From assembly GCA_958296065.1 (NCBI GenBank), contig CATQHX010000005.1:1-64000 (forward strand): 64,000 nucleotides of DNA. The letters run 5' to 3'. Below, in pieces: positions 1 to 8,510 of this stretch (positions are counted from its first letter, which is position 1; every line of letters begins with the position of its first letter). Under the pieces are notes generated by a model. It was given only the letters and a program-made list of their open reading frames with translations, had not been told where the DNA came from and did not search any database. The translations under genes and the position numbers were made by a program. This stretch comes from Vicinamibacterales bacterium (GTDB lineage Bacteria; Acidobacteriota; Vicinamibacteria; Vicinamibacterales; UBA8438).

Positions 1-362
1 TGCGGCGGCCATCAGCCTGCCTGCATGCCGAACTGGCGACTGCATCGTCCCGGCCGCAGATGGCCAGCGTCCCGAATCCTTGCTCCATGCGCGGGCAGTC
101 ACGTCCGGAAGGGAGGGGCATGGATGAGAGGAGCACGGTGACGCAGGTCGTTACGGACCTGCCGCCTGACGGCAATGCCGGGACCACGCCACAGTCGCCG
201 TCGGTGGCGTTGGGCAAAGATGGACCGTCGAGGCCGTCTTCGCCCGTGTCGCGCCGAAGTCGGCGTCAACCGCGAGTCAGGACGCAAGCCCCCAACGGCA
301 GGCTGGGCACGCACGGCAGTGGGCGAGCGTACTCCAAACCCGTGGACACATCTTCTCGTCGC

Positions 363-1247
363 TCAGTGGATCGCGCCGTCGTCGTCGCCCTCTGGTGGTG
401 GCGAGGCGAGGATCCGCGTGGCGATCCGCTCGATGACCGAGGCGGTCGCGCTGATTGCCTGCAGGCCGGTCCGGCGGCCGTCGCGCGCCGCTTTCAGAGC
501 CTGCCGGTCTGCGGGCGTCGCCGGGGCCGATGTTCCCACCGACGTCTCGGCGACGACCGCGGCGGCGAGTCGGAGCGCTTCGAACGCAACGTCGATGAAC
601 ACGAGGACGTCGCGGGCGTCGAGCCGCTCGATGATGCCCCAGCGCCGGTTGCTCGGCCCCCGCGACATCTCGTCGAGGCTCAGCAGCGCCATCCGCGTGT
701 GGTGCCGCATCCGCAGCAGCGCCGCCGAGAGTCCGGGGGCCGTGGGCTGGCCGTCGGCCATCCCCCCGCCCGGAGGCGGCTTCCCCTGCTGGTTGTCCTC
801 ATACCACTGCTCCATCGCGTGGCCCAGCCGCTCGATGGCGTCGCGCCGCGCCGCGTCGGTGGTCTCGACCGGGACTGCCGGGTTGATGGCCGCCACGTCC
901 TCGAGCATCGCCGTCGCTACTGCCAGGGCGTCCGGTTCGTTGTAGATCGCGATGCGTTCGGCGTAGTCGCCGGGACGCTCGACCGCGCGCGGCTTGACGA
1001 CCGTGGCGTGGCGCACCTGCTGGATGTTGAAGCCCACCCCCAGCAGCGTGGTCTCGTCGACCCGGTCGGCTCCCAGTGACGCGCTCAGCCAGCCGACCTC
1101 CTTCTCCCAGTACATCGCGAGTCGCTCGGTCAGCCGCTCGGCGTGGTCGAGCAGGCTGCGGCCGTGCGCGTCTTGCTGTCCGGCCAGGACCAGCCGGGCG
1201 AAGCACTCGGCTCGTCCGGCGGCTCGTTCGTCGTCGTTCCTCGACAT
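363..1247 (-). CDS. hypothetical protein, 294 aa
   Basis: I do not recognise this protein. It is soluble and mostly helical-looking, with no signal peptide or membrane segment. It has a Gly/Pro-rich linker near residues 152-168 and an Ala/Thr-rich stretch near 235-250. A weak AGGAA ribosome site precedes the ATG. It is chosen over the long opposite-strand frames because its composition is balanced (Asp, Glu, Ile, Trp), whereas those are Arg/Pro/Gly-rich. The neighbouring AlpA gene points away from it, so it is not part of that transcript. It may be cargo of the mobile region that ends with the integrase at 11.9 kb. Confidence 0.55.
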   Translation of the reverse strand: MSRNDDERAAGRAECFARLVLAGQQDAHGRSLLDHAERLTERLAMYWEKEVGWLSASLGADRVDETTLLGVGFNIQQVRHATVVKPRAVERPGDYAERIAIYNEPDALAVATAMLEDVAAINPAVPVETTDAARRDAIERLGHAMEQWYEDNQQGKPPPGGGMADGQPTAPGLSAALLRMRHHTRMALLSLDEMSRGPSNRRWGIIERLDARDVLVFIDVAFEALRLAAAVVAETSVGTSAPATPADRQALKAARDGRRTGLQAISATASVIERIATRILASPPPEGDDDGAIH

Positions 1248-1642
1248 TCCGGTTCCTGTCTGGTGTCTGCGGCCGCCAGCGGCGAACAGCGATTCTAGCC
1301 TGCTGTCGCTGTCAGTCGCCCGGTGGCGTCTGGATCAGTGGCGGCGCCGGGACGACGTGCGCGTTGCCGGACGCGGGTCGTGGCCGGCGACGAGTTGGCA
1401 CGTAGCGCTGGGAGGCCGGCCGGCGACGTGTGTCGGCGGGTTGCGCGCTGGTGCCGAACCACGGCGGATGTGCACGGCATGCCCGACGGCCGTCCGGGTG
1501 CCCAACCGGCACTTTGCGACCTGCCAGTCGCCGGCCCGCGCCGAGTGGCTCGAACGGCGCCGCGCGGACCTGCTCCGCCAGCGCTGCGACCCCGATCCCG
1601 TACACCTGCACTGCACGCCCGTCGGGCGACAAGGAGGCCTGC

Positions 1643-1837
1643 ATGCGATTGCTGACGTTGCGTCAGGTGTGCGAGATGACCGGGCTGTCGCGCTCGAGCA
1701 TCTACGCGATGATGGCGGCCGGCGACTTTCCCAAGCCGATCCGAATCGGGGCCCGCGCGGTTCGATGGCACGAGAACGAGGTGCGAGCCTTCATCGCGAG
1801 CCGACCCCGCGCCGGTTCCAACCGCTCCATGAAGTGA
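1643..1837 (+). CDS. AlpA-type helix-turn-helix regulator (excisionase-like), 64 aa
   Basis: This is a small MerR-like winged-helix DNA-binding protein of the AlpA family, whose members act as excisionases or regulators of prophage and island integrases. The N-terminal helices carry the family signature TGLSRSSIYAMMAAGDFPKP (about residues 13-32), followed by the wing and an ExEVRAFI segment. The ATG is chosen because AAGGAGG stands at 1631-1637; longer upstream frames have only Arg/Pro-rich shadow sequence. It is a clear paralogue of the gene at 8166. It supports reading the first 12 kb as integrated mobile DNA together with the integrase at 10640-11893. Confidence 0.82.
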   Translation: MRLLTLRQVCEMTGLSRSSIYAMMAAGDFPKPIRIGARAVRWHENEVRAFIASRPRAGSNRSMK

Positions 1838-2829
1838 CGACACAGCGACTGACGCACAATGGACGCAACCGCCGTGCGCCCAGGAGCCGAATGGATTCGT
1901 CGGCGGCGGCGCGTTGGTCAACCTGACGGCCCTCCCCATGGCGAATTGAATTAACGACCCGCGCGCCACAAATTGCTACCGATGCCGTCAGCCCGCGGTC
2001 AACGCGACGCTTGACGAGCACCCCGCCCGTGCCCCCCACCGCGATGTCAACAGCGGCCGTCGCCGGTTCGGACGGGCCGGCGGTTCGCTCTTCCAAGACG
2101 CGTGTGCTGAGTATCGATGGACATCACAGGTCGTCCTATGGAGTGCGACTCCGTGAGCGTGATGGAAGCTCCCGAGGCCCGGCGCCGAGTAAGGGGCAGA
2201 GAGGGGCGGCGCCCGCGCGCCGACCCCGAACACGTTCCACCCGCTGTTCACGTCTCGCGTGAATCCGTCGCCCGAGTCGCCGAACCGACGGCTCCCGCCT
2301 GCGCCAACCATCAACCCTCAAACTTCAACCCCGAACGAGTTGACGTCCCGGGCCGTGGCCGAGCGGATGCGGAAGTACTGGGCTGCACGTCGGGCGGAAA
2401 AGGCCGCGGGGAACTGACCGCGGCAGCGACGCGAACTGCGCGCCTCCGTTCTCCACGCCGGGGCGTTGCCCGGCTCACCGGGACCGATGGAGAACTGCGA
2501 GCCGGCCCGGCGTCGTCCTTTGCAGAACGGCGCGGCGCGGAGCCACGCGCCGATGGTCTCGAGGGTCCAACCGGTCCGGGGCACGAGAGGCCCTCGCGAG
2601 CAAGCCGCGTTGTATGACCAACTGGTCATGCAACGCGCTTTCCAGCGGCCGTCGACATCCGGGTCCGGGTCGCGGCTGGCCGCCGCCATCGAGTGTGCGG
2701 GACGCGGAGCTCGTCCGAGGTTGTGCGGGGGGATTGCCCGCTGGCCGTCCGCGGGACGGATCGGGTGCCTGGTCCTCGTACAGCGAGCGTCCGACGGCGT
2801 TGTCCGCGCCGACGGTCGGGTGTTCGGCG
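1838..2829. other. stretch without a supportable gene
   Basis: About 1 kb follows the first AlpA gene. Open frames exist on both strands but all are Arg/Pro/Gly-rich and lack ribosome sites. A short run near 2340-2417 ending in an Arg/Lys-rich peptide with a stop may be the tail of a lost gene. Nothing can be named. Confidence 0.4.
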
Positions 2830-3207
2830 CTACCAGCGCAGGCAGGGATCCGAGAGTGGGGACAGGTCGTCGAGCAGCGGCGTGCTCTGGCCGGCGTCCT
2901 CGGCCGGGGCGGCTTCGGCTGCGTCCTCGATGCTCTCGAGCAGCCCGAGCACGGCGGTTTCGGCGGGGTTGAGCGCGTGGTTGAGGAGCCACTGGCGCCG
3001 CACGTGGCAGGCGTGGCAGCGCTCGTGCGCGGGCCAGACGAGGCGCCCGCAGGTCCCGGCGTCGAGCGGCAGGTCGACGCCGGCGCAGAGCTTCTTGTCG
3101 CGGTTGGCGGCCCGGTGGCGGCGCATGACCTCGCGATTGGCGATGCGGCGGCGCAGGCGGCGCAGCCACTGGCGCTGTTCGGGGCGGAGCAGGTCGGCGA
3201 GAGGCAT
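2830..3207 (-). CDS. small basic Cys/His protein, 125 aa, unknown
   Basis: Not recognised. The ATG at 3207 is preceded by an AAGGAGG ribosome site with about 8 nt spacing, which decides the start over a much longer Pro-rich frame. The first half is highly basic (several Arg pairs, residues 8-35). The middle has Cys/His clusters, among them CGRLVWPAHERCHACH, which could bind a metal. The C-terminal third is acidic (about residues 85-125). This charge layout would suit a small nucleic-acid-binding accessory protein of a mobile element, but that is inference. Confidence 0.5.
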   Translation of the reverse strand: MPLADLLRPEQRQWLRRLRRRIANREVMRRHRAANRDKKLCAGVDLPLDAGTCGRLVWPAHERCHACHVRRQWLLNHALNPAETAVLGLLESIEDAAEAAPAEDAGQSTPLLDDLSPLSDPCLRW

Positions 3208-3699
3208 CAGGTCGTCCTCCTTGGAGAAAGGGAGTGGCCCCGGAGCGGGGCCGGTTGAACGGGCCGGCAGGCCCTGTGGCGTTGCCGACGCGAGAGGGTC
3301 GGAGACCGGCGGCGTGGGGGCGGGGGGCAGAATGCAGAGGCGTGCCTTGACCGCCCGCCCGCCGGCTGCCCGGTCTCCGTTCGCGCTGCTTGATTGTCGC
3401 CCGCTACCGCTCCCCCCTCCGGGTCCGTGGTCCTGCGTGCCGACTCGGGGAGGCGCGCCGGCCCGGCAGCGGCGTCGGCGTGGTGCTGGTGGTGGCGGCT
3501 TGCGCCGGCCCGATGCGGGGCGGGCGGCCGGACGGAAAGCGTCAAGGCCTCGAACAGCAGGTGGAGAGAGCCAGCAACCGGCCACGGGTCAAGTCGTAGC
3601 GACGCGTTTACACCGGCTCCAGATTCTGCGCGACGAAGACGAACGTCCGGGCGCGTGCAGGTGACCGTCTCCGTCTCGTCGGGCCTGTGCGAGATCTCC
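3208..3699. other. stretch without a supportable gene
   Basis: About 490 bp lie between the basic protein and the topA remnant. Only Arg/Pro-rich frames are seen on both strands. The last 30-40 bp may be degenerate upstream topA sequence. Confidence 0.3.
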
Positions 3700-3724
3700 A
3701 TCGCGTCGAAACCGACGGCGTCAA

Positions 3725-4493
3725 GAGCGACGATGCCGCCTGCGGGCCGCGGCGGCGTCGTCTCACCTGGCCACCGACCTCGATCGGGAGGGAGAGGCCA
3801 TCGCGTGGCGCCTGCGGGACTTGCTGGGCGGGTCCGAGGACCGTTTCCGGCGGGTCACCTTCTCGGCGATCACGCCCGCGGCGGTGCGCGCGGCGTTCGA
3901 GCCCCCGCGCGGGATCGACTACGACTTGGTGCGCGCCCAGCAGGCGCGCCGGTTCCTCGACCGGGTGGTCGGGTTCACGGTGTCGCCGCTGCTGAGCCGG
4001 CGGTTGCGCGCGGGGCTGTCGGCGGGCCGGGTGCAGTCGGCCGCGCTGGCGATCCTGGCCGCGCGCGACGAGACGTTCCGGGTCTTCGCGCCGGAGGAGT
4101 TCTTTGGCGTCGACGTGCTGCGTGGCAGTCGACGGCGCGGATCCTGTGCGTGCATCGGTGGTCGATTCCGGCGGCGGGGTCGTCCGCTTCGGCGGACGCG
4201 GCGAGGCGGACGCGCTGGCGTCGCACCTGGCGGCGGCGGCGGTCACGCTGGACGACGTGGACCGAAAGGACGCGTCGCAGCCGCCGCAGCCGCCGATCGC
4301 AACCTCGACGCTGCAGCAGGCCGCCTCGTCGCTGCTGAAGCTGTCGGTGTCGGATACGATGGCGATGGCGCAGTTGGCGGTGCTGCTCGAGCGGGGCCGG
4401 CTGGTGCTGGCGCCAGCGGACCGGAGAGCGCGGCCACAGCAGTGGAACGACGCCGTGCAGACGCTCCTGGAGTTGCAGGAACAGCCGGTTTGA
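3725..4493 (+). pseudogene. topA: DNA topoisomerase I (topA) remnant, frameshifted
   Basis: Type IA topoisomerases relax supercoils by single-strand passage. Frame 2 from about 3752 reads HLATDLDREGEAIAW, the TOPRIM acidic motif (DxD..E). It continues through the hallmark stretches RGIDYDLVRAQQARRFLD and SAGRVQSAALAILAARDE to EEFFGVDVL near 4115. Homology then moves to frame 3, with DDVDRKDASQPP and TSTLQQAAS, until about 4493. The N-terminal motif for strand entry and the region that carries the catalytic tyrosine are both missing. There is no credible start codon. It is therefore a broken, truncated copy, probably from a plasmid or island type topA. The identification is from family motifs seen directly; the island origin is inference. 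Confidence 0.8.
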
Positions 4494-4589
4494 CCCGTCC
4501 ATTGAGGGTCAAGATAGGATCTTGAACACCCGCTACGGTACGCCACCACAGGGAGGGAACTGACAGAGCATCGTCGCTACGCTCCGACG

Positions 4590-4651
4590 AGCGTTCACGT
4601 TCGCCGAAATCAGCGTTCACGTTCGCCGAGTTCGGTGTTCAACTTCAGCGA
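4590..4651. repeat. three 18-bp repeats at 22-bp spacing, IS21-like end
   Basis: AGCGTTCACGTTCGCCGA occurs exactly at 4590-4607 and 4612-4629. A diverged third copy (12 of 18 matching) lies at 4634-4651, so all three are spaced exactly 22 bp apart. Serial short repeats just inside the terminus are how IS21-family elements present transposase binding sites. No istA or istB gene is nearby, so this would be an orphan end. The array overlaps the 3' end of the truncated gene at 4617-4907. Confidence 0.6.
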
Positions 4652-4907
4652 AACATCCATACTCATCGAACCCGTGGCTCTCGCGGTCCTGCATGATGTC
4701 GGCGTGCAGGCCGAGCCGGTCGTTGAGTCTCCAGCCGGCGTGGAGGCCCAGCGGTACGAAGTTCGTTTCGTAGCCGCCGATCACAGTGAACTGGTGCAGA
4801 GTGGAGACGCCGAGGGTCAGGCGCTTCGGCCCGTCGGGATCGGCCGGCTGGGCGGCGGCGAACTGGGCGGACAGCAGGATCATGGCGATGGTGACGATGA
4901 TTCGCAT
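4617..4907 (-). CDS. secreted outer-membrane-type protein, 3' truncated, 96 aa
   Basis: The first 20 residues (MRIIVTIAMILLSAQFAAAQ) form a clear signal peptide ending in an AxA-type site. The remainder has alternating strand character (LTLGVSTLHQFTVIGGY, FVPLGLHAGWRLNDRLGLHA), typical of the start of a small beta-barrel. A strong AAGGGGGG ribosome site precedes the ATG. The barrel stops short: the last codons are read from the 18-bp repeat array, so the original C-terminus appears replaced by a mobile-element end. It is probably non-functional as a barrel. It could have been a lipid A- or OmpA-like small porin, but that cannot be decided. Confidence 0.55.
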   Translation of the reverse strand: MRIIVTIAMILLSAQFAAAQPADPDGPKRLTLGVSTLHQFTVIGGYETNFVPLGLHAGWRLNDRLGLHADIMQDRESHGFDEYGCFAEVEHRTRRT

Positions 4908-5349
4908 GATTCCCCCCTTCCGTCCTGGAGTGCGTCAACCGGCTCCTGGGCGGGGCGCGACAGGCTCACGGACCGGCCCCCTTGCGCTCAGCCGTGCGAT
5001 GGGCCCCGGGATCGTGTCCGCGACAGTGGGCGGCCAGGGCGCGAGCCGGGGTGGCGGGTGCTGTGCGAGCGGGCGGCCGCCCGGGCGAGACAGAAGCCCC
5101 TCGGCGACCGACTCGACCGGGGCGGGCGCAGCAGGGATCCATCGCCCCCTCGGGATCTCACCAGGTCCCAAGAGGCGATGGTTTCGAGGATAGTCGTGAG
5201 TGGAAGGTGAACATGGGTCAGTAGGTCGGATCCGGAACCCGGCTTCGGAGCTTGTTCGTGATGGTCGTCTTCAGCCCCCGGCTGGCTGGGAGAGGAGGCG
5301 CAAGAGATGGCCGCGACAGCGTTTCCGACAAAGTCTTCCTATCGCACGC
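4908..5349. other. stretch without a supportable gene
   Basis: About 440 bp precede the small membrane protein and the TlpA-like gene. It probably holds the promoter of that pair, and of the truncated gene on the other strand. I see no convincing promoter or gene. Confidence 0.3.
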
Positions 5350-5685
5350 ATGTTGATCCCGGACCAACCAGGTCGGCTGGGATCGGCAGGCGCTCGCAGC
5401 CACGAACTCCCAACACCGTACTGGCTGACCTCGGACGAGTGGGTGTTGGTAGCGCTCGTCCTCGCTTCGATTCTCGTTTTCCTCGGGTCGGCGATAATGA
5501 TTCCGCCGGTTGCGACGGTATATCGCGAGTGGCCGTCGGGCACGTGCCGCGCGGTCGTGACAGGCGATGGCGTGCTTGGCGATTGTGCGGCGCTACCGCC
5601 GTTCCATGATGTCGTTTGGGTTTCCCGGAGCTGGAATGGTCCGCGGGCTGGCGGGGCGCCGCTTGAGGAGACGGAGGGCACATGA
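5350..5685 (+). CDS. small single-span membrane protein, 111 aa
   Basis: Not recognised. A short polar N-terminus leads to one strong membrane helix, WVLVALVLASILVFLGSA, around residues 33-50. A C-terminal domain of about 60 residues follows, with two cysteines (TCRAV, DCAAL) that could form a disulfide outside the cytoplasm. The TGA stop overlaps the ATG of the next gene (ATGA), so translation is probably coupled to the TlpA-like lipoprotein. The pairing of a cysteine-bearing small membrane protein with a thioredoxin suggests a redox partnership, which is inference. The start at 5350 is uncertain; longer versions add an unlikely Arg-rich leader. Confidence 0.55.
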   Translation: MLIPDQPGRLGSAGARSHELPTPYWLTSDEWVLVALVLASILVFLGSAIMIPPVATVYREWPSGTCRAVVTGDGVLGDCAALPPFHDVVWVSRSWNGPRAGGAPLEETEGT

Positions 5686-7307
5686 GTACTGCGGTCCCAC
5701 GGAATCGGCGTACCGTCGAAGGCGCTTGGGTGGCCATCATCCTGCTGTTCCTGACCGTTTCGGCCTGCGGGCGGACCAACTTGCCGCACCACGAGGCGAC
5801 CAGCGCCGATGACAACGCGCAGTGGGCGATTGTCCAGGATTACCTCGACCTGCAGGCGGCCTGGGAGGAACAGGCCGGCGGCATGCATGACATCTTCATG
5901 GCTGGCGACGGCACGGTCGAGGAGAACCTGCAGCGCGCGGAGGAGGAGCACGGGCAGTGGCCGGACGCCACTGCCGCCCTCGCCGCCGCTCGACAGCTCG
6001 TCGTGGCAGGCGGACCGTACACGATCGAGGCGGCCGAGTTCCTCATCGAGCGGTCCGCCGGTCCCCTTGCGATGCTCGACCCGCTACGGCATGAGAGGCT
6101 GGAGGAGCTGGTCGCTGAAGTCGGACCAGCGGAGGCCTTCGCAGCACTCCACGCAGCCGAAGAGGTCACGTGGGAGGCGCTGATCGCCAAGCTCGGTCCC
6201 GACTGGTCGGTCGTTCAGGACTACCTCGACGAGCAGGATGCCTGGCTCGAGCGCATGCGTACAGCGTCCGCGGAGGGCGGTGGGTCGCCGAGTCTGCGAA
6301 AGCGACCGAGCGTGGTTCGAGCCGTCGCTGCGGCGCGGGCGATCCTCAGCGCGGAGGGCGTGCACGAGAAGACGGTCGCGGCAGCGGAGTTCCTCGTTGA
6401 CCACGCATGGGATGTGCCGCGCGGGGACTGGCACGGCGCCGTCGGCGCCAGGGCGTTGGCGACCCACGCGCCGTCCGGCTACGAGCGGTGGCCGAGAGTG
6501 TTGGGCGCCCTGGACATGGCGCCTCGCTCGAGCGGGGCTTGGGTATCTGTTTCCCCGATTGACGAGTTCTTCGCGGAGATGGCTTCGAACGCTGACAACC
6601 CGGTGCTGCGGGCGGCGGCGCAGTACCACTTGGCGGCCGGCCTGATGCGCGAAGCGAAGCGACCCATGATGTCGTCGTCGGAGCAGGACCACGCAGCACG
6701 CCGCGAGCGCGCCCTCGAGCAGGCAAAGGGACTCAGCGCCGGCGTCGAGGACGAGACGTTCGACGACTCGATGCACAGACCGGGCGACGAGATGCCCCGG
6801 ACATTCGCCCAGGCCGAGGCCGACCTGATGGCCAGCATCGAGCACGCGACGGTAGGCAGCACGCTGCCGGAGTGGACGGGGCGGCGACTCGACGGGACCG
6901 AGGAGCCGCTCTCGGCCTACAGGGGCCGTGTGCTGCTGATCGACTTCTGGGCGACGTGGTGTGTGCCCTGCATTGATGCGTTGCCGGAACTCCGCGAGAT
7001 GGTCGGCGAGCTGCCGGCCGATCAGTTCGCGCTGCTGGCCATCAGCGTCGACGAGGAGCTCGAGACGGTGACCGAGTTCATGGAGCGGGAGGCGATGCCG
7101 TGGTACAACTGGCACTTGGGCCTTTCCAGCGACCTTGAGCGCATCCTCGATGTTCGCGGCTTCCCGACCTATCTGCTGGCCGACGAGAACGGCAGGATCT
7201 TGTCCAACGCCGACGGCCCGCTCGCCAGGCTACGATGCATGGCCGAGCGGGAAGTAGCGGGTGAGGCGCCTGACTGCCCGGCAGCCGAGTGGCTCGGCAC
7301 ACAGTGA
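5682..7307 (+). CDS. TlpA-like thioredoxin lipoprotein with duplicated helical domain, 541 aa
   Basis: This is probably an envelope disulfide oxidoreductase. A hydrophobic leader ends in a lipobox-like FLTVSAC near residue 34, so it is likely a lipoprotein. Residues about 390-530 form an AhpC/TlpA-type thioredoxin domain with the active site WCVPC at 426-430 and the cis-proline loop GFPTYLL. The preceding 350 residues are helical and contain a visible internal duplication: WAIVQDYLDLQAAWEEQ near residue 46 and WSVVQDYLDEQDAWLER near 176, each followed by a similar region ending AAEFL. The gene overlaps the upstream membrane gene by 4 bp. The thioredoxin call is firm; the role of the duplicated region is unknown. 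Confidence 0.85.
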   Translation: MSTAVPRNRRTVEGAWVAIILLFLTVSACGRTNLPHHEATSADDNAQWAIVQDYLDLQAAWEEQAGGMHDIFMAGDGTVEENLQRAEEEHGQWPDATAALAAARQLVVAGGPYTIEAAEFLIERSAGPLAMLDPLRHERLEELVAEVGPAEAFAALHAAEEVTWEALIAKLGPDWSVVQDYLDEQDAWLERMRTASAEGGGSPSLRKRPSVVRAVAAARAILSAEGVHEKTVAAAEFLVDHAWDVPRGDWHGAVGARALATHAPSGYERWPRVLGALDMAPRSSGAWVSVSPIDEFFAEMASNADNPVLRAAAQYHLAAGLMREAKRPMMSSSEQDHAARRERALEQAKGLSAGVEDETFDDSMHRPGDEMPRTFAQAEADLMASIEHATVGSTLPEWTGRRLDGTEEPLSAYRGRVLLIDFWATWCVPCIDALPELREMVGELPADQFALLAISVDEELETVTEFMEREAMPWYNWHLGLSSDLERILDVRGFPTYLLADENGRILSNADGPLARLRCMAEREVAGEAPDCPAAEWLGTQ

Positions 7308-8165
7308 GCGACGGGCGGGTCTTCGTGATTCCGGTGATCCGCCCCCGCCCGGCAGCTTCACCGTCACCTCCGGGGGCGCGGCGCGGGTCGTCGAGATTGG
7401 CCGCGGTCGCCGGGTTGTTGGCGGCGTGGGAGTGCCGAGGGATCACGCCGCGGCGTGGTACTGCAGTCACCCCCGTGCGGGGAAGACGAGCGGCCCATCG
7501 CGATTCGTACACTGTCAAGGCCGCCGTGCTCGCGCAGCGAGCGGCGCCTCGCATGGTCAACTTCCGGAGGCGCTGCCGGTATCACCGTGCGTGGCGTGCG
7601 GTGGGTCGACGTGCCGTCGCACGTGCTCGTCTCGGAGCGCAGCCCGGCGCGTGAGATGCGAAGCATGCACCGTGTCGCCCGCCGGTCGACATGCTCGTGG
7701 ACTGGCGGCTCCAGGTCCTCTTCCGGTTGGGCCTCGTATAGCGTCTTCAAGGTGGTCGCGTTCATGCTCGCGGCTCGGTCACTGCTCCGCCGGTGACGGT
7801 GCTGGGGTGCGGTTGCCACGGTCCTTGATGTTCGCACGATCTGCGGTCCTGAAGCGCCCGGGTCTGCGGAGGGTCAATTCGCGAGAAGACCGGCGGCGAG
7901 GTCACGGAGTCGATGGCGTACGCCGGCTGGCACTTGGCGTGTGCGGGCGTCAGCCACTCGTCGCGGTCGACGACGGGCGCCGGCGATGCGGGACTGGCGA
8001 CCCCGATCCGGAGCCTCGCGCACCGGGAAGGCCGCATTCGCTCCGTGACGGTCGTGACCGAGCATTGGGCGGACCCATTGGGGACCGGTAAACGAGCGAC
8101 CGTCGGTCTGCATACTTCCTCTACCGCTGAACCAGATGGCTGGCGGCGTCAGAGGAGGTGGTTCG
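7308..8165. other. stretch without a supportable gene
   Basis: About 860 bp lie between the TlpA-like gene and the second AlpA gene. A minus-strand frame beginning near 7763 (MNATTLKTLYEAQPEED) has balanced composition for about 30 codons and then degenerates. It lacks a ribosome site, so I do not call it. This may be a decayed island segment. Confidence 0.35.
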
Positions 8166-8372
8166 ATGACCAGGCGTGTTCTCCGGCTCAAGCAGGTACA
8201 GGCGCAGACCGGACTGTCGCGCTCGACCATCTTCGCGCTGCAGCAACGAGGCATCTTCCCGCGGTCGATCAAGATCGGACCCAAGGCGACGGGCTGGTAC
8301 GAGGACGAGGTGCAGAACTATATCGAGACCCGTCCGCGCGGCGGCGGCCACCGGGCCGGGAAGAGACGGTGA
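8166..8372 (+). CDS. AlpA-type helix-turn-helix regulator, 68 aa
   Basis: This is the second AlpA-family winged-helix protein, with the signature TGLSRSTIFALQQRGIFPRS and then IKIGPKATGWYEDEV. AGAGGAGG at 8152-8159 fixes the ATG at 8166. The C-terminus is very basic (HRAGKRR). It shares layout with the gene at 1643, and its wing sequence is nearly repeated in the remnant at 10379, so three AlpA modules sit within 9 kb. The likely role is control or excision of an integrated element. Its partner is probably the integrase at 10640-11893 or one now lost. Confidence 0.83.
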   Translation: MTRRVLRLKQVQAQTGLSRSTIFALQQRGIFPRSIKIGPKATGWYEDEVQNYIETRPRGGGHRAGKRR

Positions 8373-8436
8373 CCGGCGGGCGGTGTCAGTGCGGGTCAGG
8401 ACCGACTGCCAACCTCGGCGCCAACTGAGATCCGGT

Positions 8437-8471
8437 CCCGATCGTGCGCCACCACCTCTGTCGGGATCGGG
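8437..8471. terminator. 7-bp inverted repeat between convergent genes
   Basis: CCCGATC (8437-8443) and GATCGGG (8465-8471) can pair around a 21-nt loop, between the AlpA gene and the convergent SWIM gene. There is no U-tract on the plus strand, so it is only a possible terminator. Confidence 0.3.
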
Positions 8472-8510
8472 TTGGCGCTGACTCCGAGAGCAGGCATCCG
8501 CGCGGGAACA

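Noticed and set aside
121-360. possible small gene with ribosome-like AAGGGAGGGG before an ATG at 121
   Set aside because: The frame becomes Arg-rich quickly and runs on antisense to the 363-1247 gene; not convincing.
2340-2417. short peptide tail RMRKYWAARRAEKA
   Set aside because: Looks like the end of a small basic protein, but nothing upstream continues it.
7364-7763. minus-strand frame starting MNATTLKTLYEAQ
   Set aside because: Good composition for 30 codons only, no ribosome site, then Arg/Pro-rich.
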